From assembly GCF_000372725.1 (NCBI RefSeq), contig NW_005200689.1, forward strand, positions 26,452 through 90,451: 64,000 bases of DNA, in the 5' to 3' direction. Position numbers and translations under genes: made by a program. The notes under the pieces were generated by a model. That model ran no database searches and was not told the DNA's origin. It worked only from the letters and a program-made list of their open reading frames with translations. The stretch is from Emiliania huxleyi CCMP1516. Taxonomy: Eukaryota > Haptophyta > Isochrysidales > Noelaerhabdaceae. This document shows positions 40,377-50,326 of this stretch, one piece after another; positions within the stretch are counted from its first letter, which is position 1; every line of letters begins with the position of its first letter.

Positions 40377-42452
40377 TTAGTACTCCCCCTCCCCGCGCGC
40401 GTGCGCGTCCCGCAGCCGCAGCACGCCCGACTCGCTCAGCGCGCGAGCGAGCTCCGCCACCTCCTCCTCCTCGTGGCCGGCCGTGACGACCACCCTCAAG
40501 CGGGACGTCCCCTCGGGCACGGTGGGCGGGCGGATGGCGGGCACGAAGAAACCGGACCGCTGCAGCCTCGCCGCCGCCTCGAGCGCCGCCGCCTCGCTCC
40601 CCACCTCGATCGGCACGATCGGGCTGCGCCAGCCGCACGCCTGACCAAAAAACAGCCGCAAATCGACAACACGGCAACCTTCAGCGGGCCTCGCGCGGCG
40701 CCGCAGGCCTGGCGAGGCGCGCTGCCGATGGCCGCCTCGAAGGCGCATACGCGCGCCCAGAGCTGCGCGCGCCGCTGCGGTGTGGCGAGGGCGAGAGCGG
40801 CGTCCGCCGCCGCCACCGCCGGCAGCGGCAGTGCGGTGGAGTAGATGCCTGCTCGGCCGCGCGAGAGGAGGAGCTGATGCAGCGGCGAGGAGCACGCGAC
40901 GAAGCCGCCGTGCGCTCCAAACGCCTTTGAGAGGAGCCGACAGGTCACCACTGCGAGGGTCATCGGCCGAGCGTGGACTCGTCGCTACGGAGACGCCTTC
41001 GAGAGGGTGCCGACTGAGACGTCGACGCGGTCGGCGACCCCGGCCTAGAAGGAGCGCGCGACGAAGGCTGAGCGAGCCGCTGGAAGCGGCTGCCTCTCGG
41101 TGTACCCTCTCTTGAGCCAAGCGCCGCCTGCTCGGCGACTCCTAACCCTAACCCTAACCCTAACCCTAACCCTAACCCTCTCTTGAGCCAAGCGCCGCCT
41201 GCTCGGCGACTCCTCCGCCGCCCTCGCCGTTAGGGTTAGGGTTAGGGTTAGGGTTAGGGTTAGGGTTAGCGCCTGCTCGGCGACTCCTCCGCCGCCCTCG
41301 CCGTACACGAGAGTGGCGTGCGCCTGCGGGGGAGGCTCAGGGGAGGCTCGGAGACGGTTCCGCTACGTCTCGGGTATCTCGGTGTGCATCTCGGCCGCAT
41401 CTCGGCCGCATCTCGGCCGCATCTCGGGCCGCATCTCGGGCCGCATCTCGGGCCGCATCTCGGGCCGCATCTCGGGCCGCATCTCGGGCCGCATCTCGGG
41501 CCGCATCTCGGGCCGCATCTCGGGCCGCATCTCGGGCCGCATCTCGGGCCGCATCTCGGGCCGCATCTCGGGCCGCATCTCGGGCCGCATCTCGGGCCGC
41601 ATCTCGGGCCGCATCTGGGCCTCGTCGAGGACGAGCAGCGCGCCGTGCCTGTCGCGCAGCGCCGCCAGCCCCGCGGCGTCGGCCGCGTCGCCGTCCATCG
41701 AGAAGACCTGTTCACACGCCTCTGCGTGAAGAGGTGGCCTGCAAAGCGAGAGCACCGCCGGTGGAGCAGACCGAGTCTGAGACGATAAGCTTGCGCGGCG
41801 CGGCGCTCGCCGAGAGAAGCCGCTCGAGGTGGGCGAGGTCGTTGTGGCGGTAGATGTGCAGCGCAGCGCCGGCGCCCTTGGCGGCGAGCCTCGCTCCGTC
41901 GACAATGGAGGCGTGGTTCAGGGCGTCGGAGAAGATGGCGCAGCCGGGCGAGGTCGCCAGCGCACCGAGCACGGCGGCGTTGGCTGCAAAGCCCGTCGGG
42001 AAGAGCTCGCACGCGTCCGCGTGCTTGAGCCGCGCGAGCCGGCGAGCGAGCGACTCGTGCCACTCGGTGTGACCGCACACCAGCGCCGACGAGCGCGGCC
42101 CGCAGCCGTGCTCCGCCGCCGCCGCGGCTGCGGCGGCGCGCACTTCGGGGTGCGAGCTCAGGCCGAGGTAGTCGTTGTCTGCAAAGACGGTCAGCCGCTG
42201 CGGCGACGGCGCCGAGAGGACCACGCGGCGTGAGCAACCAGGATCGGGCGTCAGCGGCCTCAGAGAGCGGAGCAGCCGTTGCTCAGCGAGTGCGGAGACG
42301 GTGCCGTCGACCCACGCTGCCCACGACGGCTCGGCGGCGGGCGGCGGCGAAGGCATCGGCGGCGAAGGCAGCGGCAGCGAAGGCAGTGGGCGAGCCGCTG
42401 CCGGCTGCGCGGCAGCTCGCAGCGTCTGAGCGGCGCGGGTGCCTCGCCGCAT
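40377..42452 (-). CDS. 8-amino-7-oxononanoate synthase-like PLP enzyme (BioF)
   Basis: BioF condenses pimeloyl thioester with alanine in biotin synthesis; the same fold serves KBL and ALAS. Motifs: VFADNDYLGLSSHPEV, HGCGPRSSALVCGHTEWHES (Gly-rich loop), FPTGFAANAAVLGAL, FSDALNHASIVDG, DS|VFSMDGD, LVLDEA|HATLVYGEGGGG, VDVSVGTLSKAFGAHGGFVA (PLP Lys), and PIVPIEVGSEAA near the end. The block GRAGIYSTALPLPAVAAADA is closest to plant-type BioF. Introns: 41708-41771 (GT-AG), 41324-41620 (GC-AG, 12-mer array), a telomere-repeat region 41105-41304, one near 40970-41050, and one near 40650-40730. Start is MRRGTRAAQTLRAAAQPAAA at 42452 (could be a transit peptide) or MPSPPPAAEPSW at 42356. Confidence 0.88.
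41105..41304 (-). repeat. Two opposed telomere-repeat inserts with flank duplications
   Basis: About six CCCTAA units (41142-41178) and six to seven TTAGGG units (41230-41268) lie face to face. The first sits between copies of a 39-bp segment (41105-41143, 41176-41214; begins CCCTCTCTTGAGCCAAGCGC). The second sits between copies of a 34-bp segment (41197-41230, 41271-41304; begins GCCTGCTCGGCGACTCCTCC). On the gene strand every copy presents GCCGAGCAG|GCG, so the inserts can be spliced out as GC-AG introns. Without removal the reading frame is filled with telomere-encoded residues. Confidence 0.85.
41392..41618 (-). repeat. 12-mer array inside BioF intron
   Basis: About 17 copies of CGGGCCGCATCT and three of CGGCCGCATCT (plus strand) fill the GC-AG intron 41324-41620, between DEA and HATLVYG in the product. 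Confidence 0.9.
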
Positions 42453-42801
42453 ATATATTTGGGTGTGCCAGCGGCGGGAGCAGATGAGCTCACGTGGCCG
42501 TGTTTCTTCCGGCGGCGGAGCAAACCGTTTTTCGTTCTTGTGTATCCACTTTCTCTTGTTCCCTGTAACGTGAGAGAGTGAGTGGGGGGCGCCCACGGGC
42601 CCACGCCGCCTAGCTCCGCGGGGGGCCGCCCCTCCACCCCTCACGTAAGGATCATGTAGTCCCCACAATCGCTGTCTGGGGGTCGCCGCTTGTCTTGCGA
42701 AAACGGGCTTGGGTTCTTGTTTAGCGGCCTGCTTCTTGCGAGGGCGCGTTGTAAACTCTCTTGCGTTCGCGGTGGAGGCGAAGACAGTGTAGCATCTGCA
42801 C
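42453..42801. promoter_or_regulatory. Divergent intergenic region of BioF-like and 42802 genes
   Basis: An ATATATATTT box directly abuts the longer BioF start (42451-42460), which favours the shorter start at 42356 if it is a TATA box. No other gene. Confidence 0.3.
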
Positions 42802-43572
42802 ATGCTCCACATCGGCTTCCTCGCCGCCATCCTCCTTGACCAGTTTACGAGTCTGGGTAAAACCGGCTGCCAAGCGGCGCGGGCCTCAGAGTGGGCCGGC
42901 CGCCGCTGCCGGATGGAGATCGGCGGCGGCGAGGACGGCTTTGCGGAGGGCGCGCTCCGGGCGACAGAGGCAGGAGAGGGCGTCGAACTCAGCGCCGCCT
43001 CCGACGCGATGAGCTCGCTCGACGCCTTGCAAGCGAGGCTCGACGGGAAGCTGAAAGCGCTGGGTGCTTCAGACGTGGCGCCGCCGCCGGCGGCGACGTC
43101 ACGCTCGTCCTTCAGCAAGGAGTCGTCGGCGGAGACGCGCCGGCTTGCGGACGCAAAGCTCGAGGCGATGCGGCGCAAGAAGAGCGGGGCGGCGGAGGTG
43201 GAGCACGCGGCGGAGATAGCGACCGCAGTGCGAGACGCGAGGCGGTGGCTCGACGCGGGGCTGCCTCGGCGGGCGGAGAAGGAGCTGGCGGCGGTCTCCG
43301 GCTACGTCTCCCTCTCCTCCGAGTCGGGGGGCGAGTTCCACCTCTTCCTTGCAGACGTGCTTGAGGCGGACGCGAATCGCGGCGCCGAGGCACGCCGGCT
43401 GCTGCAGCGGCTCGCAGGCGAGTCGACCTCGTCGAGCGTGCGGTGGAAGGCGGAGCGGAGGCTGTCGGGCAGCGCCTCGCCCGGCGGCGGCAGCGCGGCG
43501 GGCCCCTCCTCCTCGGAGCTAGGCTCGCTGTTTGGACAACAGTTTGGGCTAGGCGACGGACGACAGTGGTAA
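42802..43572 (+). CDS. Unknown helical protein
   Basis: The frame runs from MLHIGFLAAILLDQF to FGLGDGRQW-stop. The conserved-looking part starts at MSSLDALQARLDGKLKALGA (43008). It continues SSFSKESSAETRRLADAKLE, AEIATAVRDARRWLDAGLPR and GEFHLFLADVLEADANRGAE, then RLLQRLAGESTSSSVRWKAE. The spacing suggests TPR-like helices but no clear family. The N-terminal 68 residues before MSSLDAL may be a targeting sequence or untranslated. Confidence 0.6.
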   Translation: MLHIGFLAAILLDQFTSLGKTGCQAARASEWAGRRCRMEIGGGEDGFAEGALRATEAGEGVELSAASDAMSSLDALQARLDGKLKALGASDVAPPPAATSRSSFSKESSAETRRLADAKLEAMRRKKSGAAEVEHAAEIATAVRDARRWLDAGLPRRAEKELAAVSGYVSLSSESGGEFHLFLADVLEADANRGAEARRLLQRLAGESTSSSVRWKAERRLSGSASPGGGSAAGPSSSELGSLFGQQFGLGDGRQW

Positions 43573-44093
43573 CAGACGCAAGAGGCTGGATCCTGCTCTG
43601 CGCATTTGGTTTTATATTGATTATATTGCCTCTTCAGAGTTGTACTGACTATATGCCAATATGGACCCAAGCATCCTCAACGCTCAAGCGTCATCAGAGG
43701 TGTACTGACTCGCATGGCCCCACGACCTTCCACTGTCGCGCACAGCGCTGGCGCCAGGCTGGCCGGGCTAGGCCCTAGGCTCTCTGGGGAGCGGCTGCTG
43801 GCTGGCGCCCCCCCGCGCGGCTAGAGGCCTGTGATGCACACGTACCTTGCGGTCGTTTATAAGATCAGAAAATACCACAGGCTGCGTCTCTCCGTTTTGA
43901 TGAGGCTGATCTACCGCGCGGCGTAAGCGGGGAAACAACTCACGTGTGCGTGCTGCGTGCACGGCCACGCCCACGGGCGCACGGAATTAACCCGCGCCGG
44001 AAGCCGCAGTGCGGCCTCCCTCCTCCCCACACACGCGGCAGAGCACACACACCACAGTCCGCACTCCAGCTCCACGAACCACGCAAGTCGCAG
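43573..44093. other. Intergenic
   Basis: Contains the near-duplicate GTTGTACTGACTATATGCC / GAGGTGTACTGACTCGCATG around 43637 and 43697. No gene seen. Confidence 0.35.
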
Positions 44094-44953
44094 CTAGCTA
44101 GGCAGAGGCCAGAGGCTGCGTGCTGCTGCTGCTGCTGCTGCTGCGTGCTGCTGCTGCTGCTGCTGCTGCTGCTGCGCTGCCTGCATGATGCTGGTGGCGT
44201 CGGCGCGGCCGTACTCTGAGCGAGCGTAGGCGAGAGCCGCCGACTCGGCCGAATAGAAGGTGCCGAGGGGGATGTACCTTAGCTCGCCCCTGTTGCACAC
44301 CTGGCGTGTGTGGCGGCGGTTGGTCCTGAGCCCAGCCCATCTCGGGGTGTGAGCTGCTGTGTGGCGTCTTAGTGCAGTGCTCCACGCCTGGATTCGTATC
44401 TGAAACTTGTGGCGGCCATGGGGGTAGACCGCCTTGTAACCGGTCTCAGTGGATCTGGGCGTGGGCACAAAGCGAGGGACTGGCGAGGGAGTGATAGTGA
44501 GTCACGCAGGAAAAAGTGGCGGCGTATTTGGCGAGGGCGCGGCGGTGGCGGCAGGCATTCCTCGGGGCGAGCAGGGGCGGTGGGCTGGCGAAGTGCACCG
44601 GTCCCGAATCAGGAATAGGCCTTCCATTGCCGCCTGCTGGATTGCCTGGCCAGGAGTGAGCACAGGAAGATGCGGCATCATCAGCTTGGCGGTGTCGGCG
44701 CGGCCGTACTCAGAGCAGGCGTAGGTGAGGGCTGCCTGTTGGCCAAGGCCGATCAAGGATGGGTGCCGCCTCGTGGGCAACCTGAGGGACTGGCTTGGGC
44801 TCACGGCTGCGCCTCCTCGGCGGTGCTGAAGAGGCCGAGCGAGTACTGTTTGGTGCCGACCTTGACCTTGACCTGATACTTGTTCTTGTGGGGATTGTAG
44901 GACACGTTCTTGAACCCAGTTTGACTGTCCCTCCGGCCCGCCGGGATCAGCAT
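44094..44953 (-). CDS. AP2-domain protein with two AP2 units and a polyQ tail
   Basis: AP2 units are three-strand DNA-binding domains of plant and algal regulators. Start MLIPAGRRDSQTGFKNV at 44953. Unit 1: TGFKNVSYNPHKNKYQVKVK, QYSLGLFSTAEE|AALTYACSEYG, joined by a GC-AG intron (GAG|GCGCAG to CAACAG|GCAGCC). Unit 2: PRSTETGYKAVYPHGRHKFQ IRIQ, then VCNRGELRYIPLGTF, YSAESAALAYARSEYG, joined across GC-AG (CCAG|GCGTGG to GCCAG|GTGTGC). A Gln and Ala run (CTG repeats at 44120-44175) precedes SLWPLPS-stop. An upstream exon is possible. The exon between the units (about 44480-44640) is approximate. Confidence 0.78.
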
Positions 44954-45214
44954 GATCTGCCTCACCATGTGGAGTTAGTTTTGGTCTGGGTGCGACCAAA
45001 AGCGAAAGACCGAAGCTAGAGAAGTCGATTGAGCTCGGCCGGAGGCGTTTTCCGAGTTTCAAAGATGCCGATTGTTTTACGTATGTCGTTGGCAAATTGT
45101 AATACTCGTGATTTGGATTACGCCCGGGAACTGTGGTCGCGTTTTTGTGCTGTTTTTAGTTTAAAAGCAAGACCACGCGTGTGTCCTATCAATCACTCAC
45201 TAGCAGTGTCGTGT

Positions 45215-45525
45215 CCACACTAGCCCGAGTAGATAGAGGGGGCGTTCCGCTGCTAGGGGAAACCCAAAGCGCAGACCAACCCTCGGAGAGTATTCTTGTG
45301 TTACTAGCTCCGAGTAGAGGGGGCGCTCCGCAGCTAGGGGAAACCCAAAGCGCAGACCAACCAACCCTCGGTCGGAGACCCGCGTTATGGCCCTGCGACC
45401 GCGCACCCCCCAGGGCTAGGGCTCTCTAGCCCGCAACCCGATGCCGAGCGTCTGGCCAACTGGGTGCGCTTCTTAGCTCCCCGGTCCTGGGCGTGAGGTT
45501 AATGACCGCACTCCAAGTGCTCCGG
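45215..45525 (+). mobile_element. LINE-like 3' end with internal duplication
   Basis: The block GAGTAGAGGGGGCGCTCCGC, AGGGGAAACCCAAAGCGCAG appears twice (from about 45228 and 45312). It is followed by CTTCTTAGCTCCCCGG and CGCACTCCAAGTGCTCCGG. The same order with one block is at 19010-19240. Confidence 0.7.
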
Positions 45526-45936
45526 AGTGTGAATCACCGGACACCGCCCACCCATGCATGTCACCGCCACACGGGATCACGCGATCAGTGTCGGTACACT
45601 GAGGACTGAGGTGAGTCGTGCTGAGAGGGCCTGGCAGTGGGGACTCGTTATCTCGTACGAGCTCTCGTGTGTCGTGACACGTGAGTACCATGTTCAATCC
45701 CCCCTCCGGGTGATGCCAGGGCAGCAAAACGGGCTTCGGGTGGTGCCACATATGCAGCAGCCTGACCCCCTAGAGCCGCCCGGCACCACCGCACCGGTGC
45801 GAGGCGTGCTCGTGCTCGTTGGGCCGTTCCTTCATGTTGTTCGTTCATGGGCTCGAATGCGGCTCGAGAGTCGGCTACTGTCGCGAGTACTGTCCTGACC
45901 GGTACACATAAACTTCTGACTGCCTTAAGGTATGAC
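45526..45936. other. Unassigned stretch
   Basis: No gene supported on either strand. Confidence 0.35.
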
Positions 45937-46600
45937 TTATGCCTGAGCGCGGCGGCACGGTCGAATTTGGAGCGGACGCGACCTGTAATGCTGCCCCGGT
46001 GGGAGCGCGCCGTCAGTTCGGCGGCGGGAGCGCAACTCTTGCCGCCGCTGCAGGTTGAGCTGGATGGCGTGCCTGTGTAGCAAACTGCCTGGCGCGCCAC
46101 CGACGAGGTCTTGAGCAAAGTCGCTCAGTCGGTACAGCGGGAGGATCAGACGGCTCACGTTCACGTCGATCAGCGTGGTGAGCCGCTGGTTGGCGAGGCG
46201 GTCGAGGTCGACATACAGGCCGCCGCGTTCATACACTGATTAGCAGCCTGAACAGATCGGACTGCTCGACGATGTGCGCGTCCTGCAGCAGCGCAAAATC
46301 CGCGGGCGAGACGAGTGGGCTGCTGCGCAAGTCGTCGTGATCTCCGCATCGTCCCAGACACGCACGCGCCAGCTCGGGGCGGCGAGGCGGCCCAGGCCGT
46401 TGGCGATGAGCTTCGCGTGCGCCGAGGAATTGAGGACATGTGCGTCGCGCCAGCACGCGTGCACAAGCCACGGCATGGCCGGCAGCGCACGCAGGTGTGC
46501 GATGAACTCGGCCGCACGATCATGGCGTCGTTCAATTGCGGCGCGCAGCGCCGTGACACGTAGGCACCTGTCGAAGCACCTTCTTGAGCACTTGAGCACT
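45937..46600 (-). pseudogene. Degenerate sugar-binding DXD glycosyltransferase (OCH1-like)
   Basis: Pieces in three frames: MPWLVHACWRDAHVLNSSAH then PSWRVRVWDDAEIT; next LRSSPLVSPADFALLQDAHI, VEQSDLFRLLISV; next YERGGLYVDLDRLANQRLTT. The YxxGGxYxDxD box is the metal/sugar-nucleotide motif of the Gly_transf_sug family. Breaks lie near 46335-46345 and 46238-46244, each a single-base shift. A SINE-like repeat abuts the 5' end. If intact it would act in the Golgi or ER, but no signal anchor is visible. Confidence 0.6.
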
Positions 46601-46672
46601 GGATAGGGTCGATTCCGCATGGTACGGGACCCCTCGATCGTCTCGCCCTCCCTCACCGGGGTGCTCATTGGG
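46583..46672 (-). repeat. SINE-like dispersed repeat, copy 2
   Basis: Minus strand GAGGGAGGGCGAGACGATCG to CCTATCCAGTGCTCAAGTGC, matching 22981-23094. Confidence 0.6.
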
Positions 46673-47099
46673 GGGGTCATAACAAACACGGTACATACAG
46701 GATCGATCGAGGTGCACGCTGCCGAAGCAGTGTCGTCCCCCCTCTCCCCGACGGTGATGGCGGTGTGACCGATCGAGCTACAAGAGGAGCTTGTTCAGCA
46801 GGATCCGGGTTAGCCTGTGCACTGCCTCACTGGGCCTGAGATCACTCGACGCTTCCCGTCACCGTCTCGGATTTATGTGGGGTCGAACCACTCCGGGATG
46901 GGCAAGCCCATCAATTTTCGTTTCGTATCTCCCCTGCACCTGCAGGAGATGGCGAGAGAGGGATGAGTGGAGCTGGGCCGGAAGGGGAGAAGAGGAAAGG
47001 CGGGGGGGCGGGGCAGGGAGGAAGGGAGGGGGGGGGGGGGTAGGGCGCTTGAGGCGGGGGGCGCAAAGGAAGGGGGGGGGGGGGGGGGCTCAGAGCACC
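46673..47099. other. Intergenic with long G runs
   Basis: G runs of 12 or more at 47027-47040 and 47075-47088. No gene recognised. Confidence 0.4.
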
Positions 47100-47415
47100 T
47101 TCTCTAGAATTTTACAACAAAACTCCCTCGCACGACACTGGGCACGGGACTGGCGCGCACTGGCACTAACACAGGTACACCACGGGAGCCGCCTGAGCGA
47201 CTCCTGCCTGCGCGGACGGCGAGGCACTTACTTAGCTCCGTGCACTCGACCGCCCTCGCTCGCTCGCCGCAGGCAAGCTCATTCACAATCTGCTCTGCGA
47301 TGGCCGTGTGAAGAACGACTGAGATACGCTGCTTCTGCAGCCCTAGCCAAATTCTTGGTGGTCCAAGTCACCTCATCGAGGTACTGGGCCCGCGTCAGCT
47401 TGTTCTGCACGGTAC
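47100..47415 (-). repeat. Dispersed repeat, most complete copy
   Basis: On the minus strand the order is NKLTRAQYLDEVTWTTKN-encoding sequence, GCTGCAGAAGCAG, ATTGTGAATGAGCTTGCCTG, GGCGGCTCCCGTGGTGTACC, GTTAGTGCCAGTGCGCGCCA, and the tail GTTGTAAAATTCTAG. The pieces at 590-884, 29790-30820 and 55738-55815 follow the same order. Confidence 0.65.
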
Positions 47416-47659
47416 GTTCGCCGCCTTCCAGAGGATCTGGGTGATGCTCTGATAAACCCTCCGGATCTTCGACCCAAGCTCGGACATTTCTTTTTTCAAA
47501 GTGCAAGGTGTGAATGACAGCTTTATGATAGGGTTACTCCCCCCCTCCCACGATTGCGCGAAATCCCACACTGGAGGAGGGGGCTCTATTAGAAAAATTG
47601 ATGCTGAGTTTCGTATTTTACCATGTACCACACTCTCGATGTGTCGTCGCCGGACAGCT

Positions 47660-48190
47660 CTAACAGGGATGCTGCCCATCGATGCGATAGCTCGGCCTCG
47701 ATGGCTCTCCGACTCCCTCCCGCTCCCGGTGGGACAAGGAGGGAATGTCCAAGGCAGGCACCTTGAAGGGCAGCGCCCCCTCCAGCCGACGCGCCGTCTC
47801 CTCCGCCGCCGCTGTTGTTGAGGCAGCCTGCGCCGCAGCATCTGGCTGCGGATTCGGCGCCAGATCTGTCCTCTCGGCTCTCTCCTTCTCCGCCCTCCCC
47901 ATCTCGCTCGCACCCTTCACCCACCACGTCGCCTCCGCCCTCTCCGCCGGTGCCTGAGTCACTCCTCCCCTGCCGCGTCTCTTGCCGCCCGCGCTCGCCC
48001 ACGCACTCGCCGACGGCGGAAGTGACGTCGGCCAGAGCCCCATATCCCGCACGGCAGCGGCGCGGAAGTGTCTCGGGGCCGCCACCGGCACCCGCAAGCC
48101 CCCCCCCCCAAGCACCACGTCCGCCTGCGCCGCCTGCGCCGCCCGGCCCGCCCGGCCAGCTGGAAGGCCACCTCCTCGGAGGCCTGAGTG
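47660..48190 (-). CDS. Hypothetical protein, tentative
   Basis: After a CAG acceptor near 48189 the minus frame reads SEEVAFQLAGRAGRAAQAAQ ADVVL. A later frame, following CTCAG near 47958, reads APAERAEATWWVKGASEMGR and AEETARRLEGALPFKVPALD, ending DGQHPC-stop at 47660. The charged, helix-prone composition looks coding, but start, exon borders and family are unknown. Confidence 0.35.
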   Translation of the reverse strand, partial: HSGLRGGGLPAGRAGRAAQAAQADVVLGGGGLRVPVAAPRHFRAAAVRDMGLWPTSLPPSASAWASAGGKRRGRGGVTQAPAERAEATWWVKGASEMGRAEKERAERTDLAPNPQPDAAAQAASTTAAAEETARRLEGALPFKVPALDIPSLSHREREGVGEPSRPSYRIDGQHPC

Positions 48191-48312
48191 CGTGATGACA
48201 GGGCGGTGAGGGCGGGAGTACAGTCGCCTGCGGTGTACTCGGAGCGCCGCGGGGACTGAGAGCGACGAGTGAGGGATGCGGTGGAGCGCAGCCGGCTGCG
48301 TGTCTCTCGAGT

Positions 48313-48414
48313 GCTAGCCGCAAGACGGGGATCTGTGTCTCCCTCTCTTCTTCTCTACTCCTCTCTAGACGGGGATCTGTGTCTCCCTCTCTTCTTCTCT
48401 ACTCCTCTCTAGCC
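48313..48414. repeat. Tandem duplication of about 48 bp
   Basis: GACGGGGATCTGTGTCTCCC through CTACTCCTCTCTAG is present twice in a row. The second copy contains the stop of the next gene. Confidence 0.8.
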
Positions 48415-49931
48415 GGAAGATGGGGACTGTGTCCAGCGTCATCTGGGCTCGGAGGGCCTCCGCCGTCGAGGAGGACGTGCGCCGCCGCGAGGGCAGCGCC
48501 GGAGGTGGCGGCTGTCTGCATCGCGTGAGGAGCGACGCCAGCCGTCATCGGGAACTGGGGCCCGGGGGGGGGGGGGGTGTGAAGGTGTGAAGGTGTGAAG
48601 GTGGGGCAAGGGGGGGGCGACCCTCGCATCTCCACGCCCGGGACACGGGCAGGAGCCCCACGGCATTCAAGGTGTCGGCGAGGTGTCGGCGAGGTGTCGG
48701 CGAGGTGTCGGGGAGGTGTCGGCGAGGTGTCGGCGAGGTGTGTGTTTTTCGATGGAGCGCCTCCTCGGACGCAGTGTTGATGACGCTGACGACGCTGCCC
48801 TCGCCGGGTGTCTGCAGCAGGCAGAAGAAGGGCCGCTCGAGGCCGTCCTAGTCTCCAGGGGGCCCGGGTCACCTCGGGCCATCTCGGCGGGCGGAGGGGA
48901 TGCTTGGGCGAGCCACTGCCTCCGTGTACAGCTCGACCACCTGCTTGTTGTCGTTCGGGCCCTGCAGCAGCTCGATCCGCGCGTTGAGCGGCCGACCCTC
49001 AGTGGCGAGGAAGACCTGCCGGGGAGGAAAAGGGCGGTGGTGGCACAGGCCGCGGAGAGCAAGCTCCGGCCGCCTCGCCCCTCCCGCCTCTCCCCTCCCG
49101 CCTCGCGGCTGCACGCTCTCCACCAACTCCGTCGCCCCCTTCTCTTCCCGCCCCCCCTCCCTCTCTGAGCAGGCCGCCTGCACGCTCTCCACCCTTGCGA
49201 GGACCGGGAAGGTGCGGACACCGCCGCCCTGCACGCTCACGGCGGAGCAGATGCAGTCTGAGGAGGGCGGCGCGGAGGCGGCGGCGGCGACGCAGGCGGA
49301 GAAGGGGTACCTGCAAACGCAGAGGGAGAGGTGTCGCGGCAGAGGGAGGCGAGGGGCAGGGGCTGTGGAGGGTGTCTGCTCTGGAGACGCGTACTCCATC
49401 GGCCCGAGGTTGCGGACGCCGAGCGAGTTGGGGCCGCGCGGCGTCTCGATCGTCGCCCGGAAGGGGCGGAGCCGCGCGTCCTCGGCATACACGCGCACCT
49501 GTGAAGGAGCCCGGCGATTTCGGGCTTGGGGTTGTGCGTGTATGTGAAGGAGCCCGGCGGTGGCAGGGCACACGTCTCGGAGGAGGACGGAGGGACGCTC
49601 AAGGAGAACTACGTGATCGACATGTACCCGCTCTACTACAACTGGGCCCAGGAGTGCACCGCGTGTGTCGTTGGCGACGTGTGTGCCATGGACAGTGAAG
49701 TGGTGTGTCTAGGATGGGGTGTCCAACCTTGCAAGGTGCGTTCGTCGGGCCGTGCCAGAGCTCGAGGTCGGCGTCCAGAGGGAGGCCGTCCGACGTGAGC
49801 AGGACCTGCACCCGCGCCACCGCAGCGTCGCGATACGACCACGTGCGGAGAGAGCCGCCCTGCACGAGTGCTAGCGGCGGCGGACCAAGGCCGTCAGATA
49901 AGCCAAGCATGAGTGGCGCCGGGTGCCTCAT
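48399..49931 (-). CDS. Protein with repeated beta-rich modules, unknown
   Basis: Two related modules. Module 1: LALVQGGSLRTWSYRDAAVA, QVLLTSDGLPLDADLELWHG, then VRVYAEDARLRPFRATIETP and NSLGVRNLGPMEYA. Module 2: SVQGGGVRTFPVLARVESVQ, VFLATEGRPLNARIELLQGP, VVELYTE|DGLERPFFCLLQ TPGEGS, then INTASEE|FPMTAGVAPHAM. The matching order (lead strand, LWxGP, vY-E-G, RPF, TPxG, rNtg-Ef) shows an internal duplication. Start MRHPAPLMLGLSDG at 49931, stop at 48399. One intron near 48600-48770 (GAG|GCGCTC to CCCCAG|TTCCCG) holds CGCCGACACCT repeats. Similar proteins occur in algae with red-type plastids as I recall; function unknown. Confidence 0.65.
48672..48750 (-). repeat. 11-mer array in intron
   Basis: Seven tandem copies of GGTGTCGGCGA (plus strand), in the last intron of the 48399-49931 gene. 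Confidence 0.85.
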
Positions 49932-50019
49932 CCGCCCAACCTGCGGGGGCCAGCCAACCTGCCAGGCAGAAAGAAGAATCTTAAACAGAAAGAAAGAAAG
50001 AACCCAGCGGCGCGAGCAG

Positions 50020-50237
50020 GATTTTGGAAGGACGAACCTGCCAGGCAAACGTCGGTGATCAGCGCCAGATTTTTCTTTTTTGAGGCGCCTTCGTAATAAT
50101 ACAGACGATGGTCACTTGCTACCTACCTACTTGCTGTAGCCACATGACACGCACACACCCGCACCGCGAAATGCTCCAAAAGGCTTCCTCCCCGGTCTGA
50201 ATGTGAGGTTGCCAACCGCACTCCAAGTGCTCCAAGA
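50020..50237 (+). repeat. Repeat fragments upstream of module gene
   Basis: CGAGCAGGATTTTGGAAG at 50020-50040 is complemented at about 52615-52640. TGAGGTTGCCAACCGCACTC with CAAGTGCTCCAAGAAG at 50198-50237 is the LINE-like 3' end. An AAAGAAAGAAAGAACCCAGC stretch lies between. Confidence 0.55.
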
Positions 50238-50326
50238 AGTGTGGACGAGGAGGGAGGGAAAGAGGGGCATGTGCATGCATTAGGCTCCGGTGCAAGGCTC
50301 AGGCCGATACGGCCAACGTCGATCAA

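Noticed and set aside
41142-41268. A chromosome end or degenerate subtelomere
   Set aside because: The telomere units are short, opposed, and embedded in a conserved gene with coding sequence continuing on both sides.
41266-41905. ORFs of repeated MRPE, ISGR or LGPH units on both strands
   Set aside because: They are all frames of the 12-mer intron array in the BioF-like gene.
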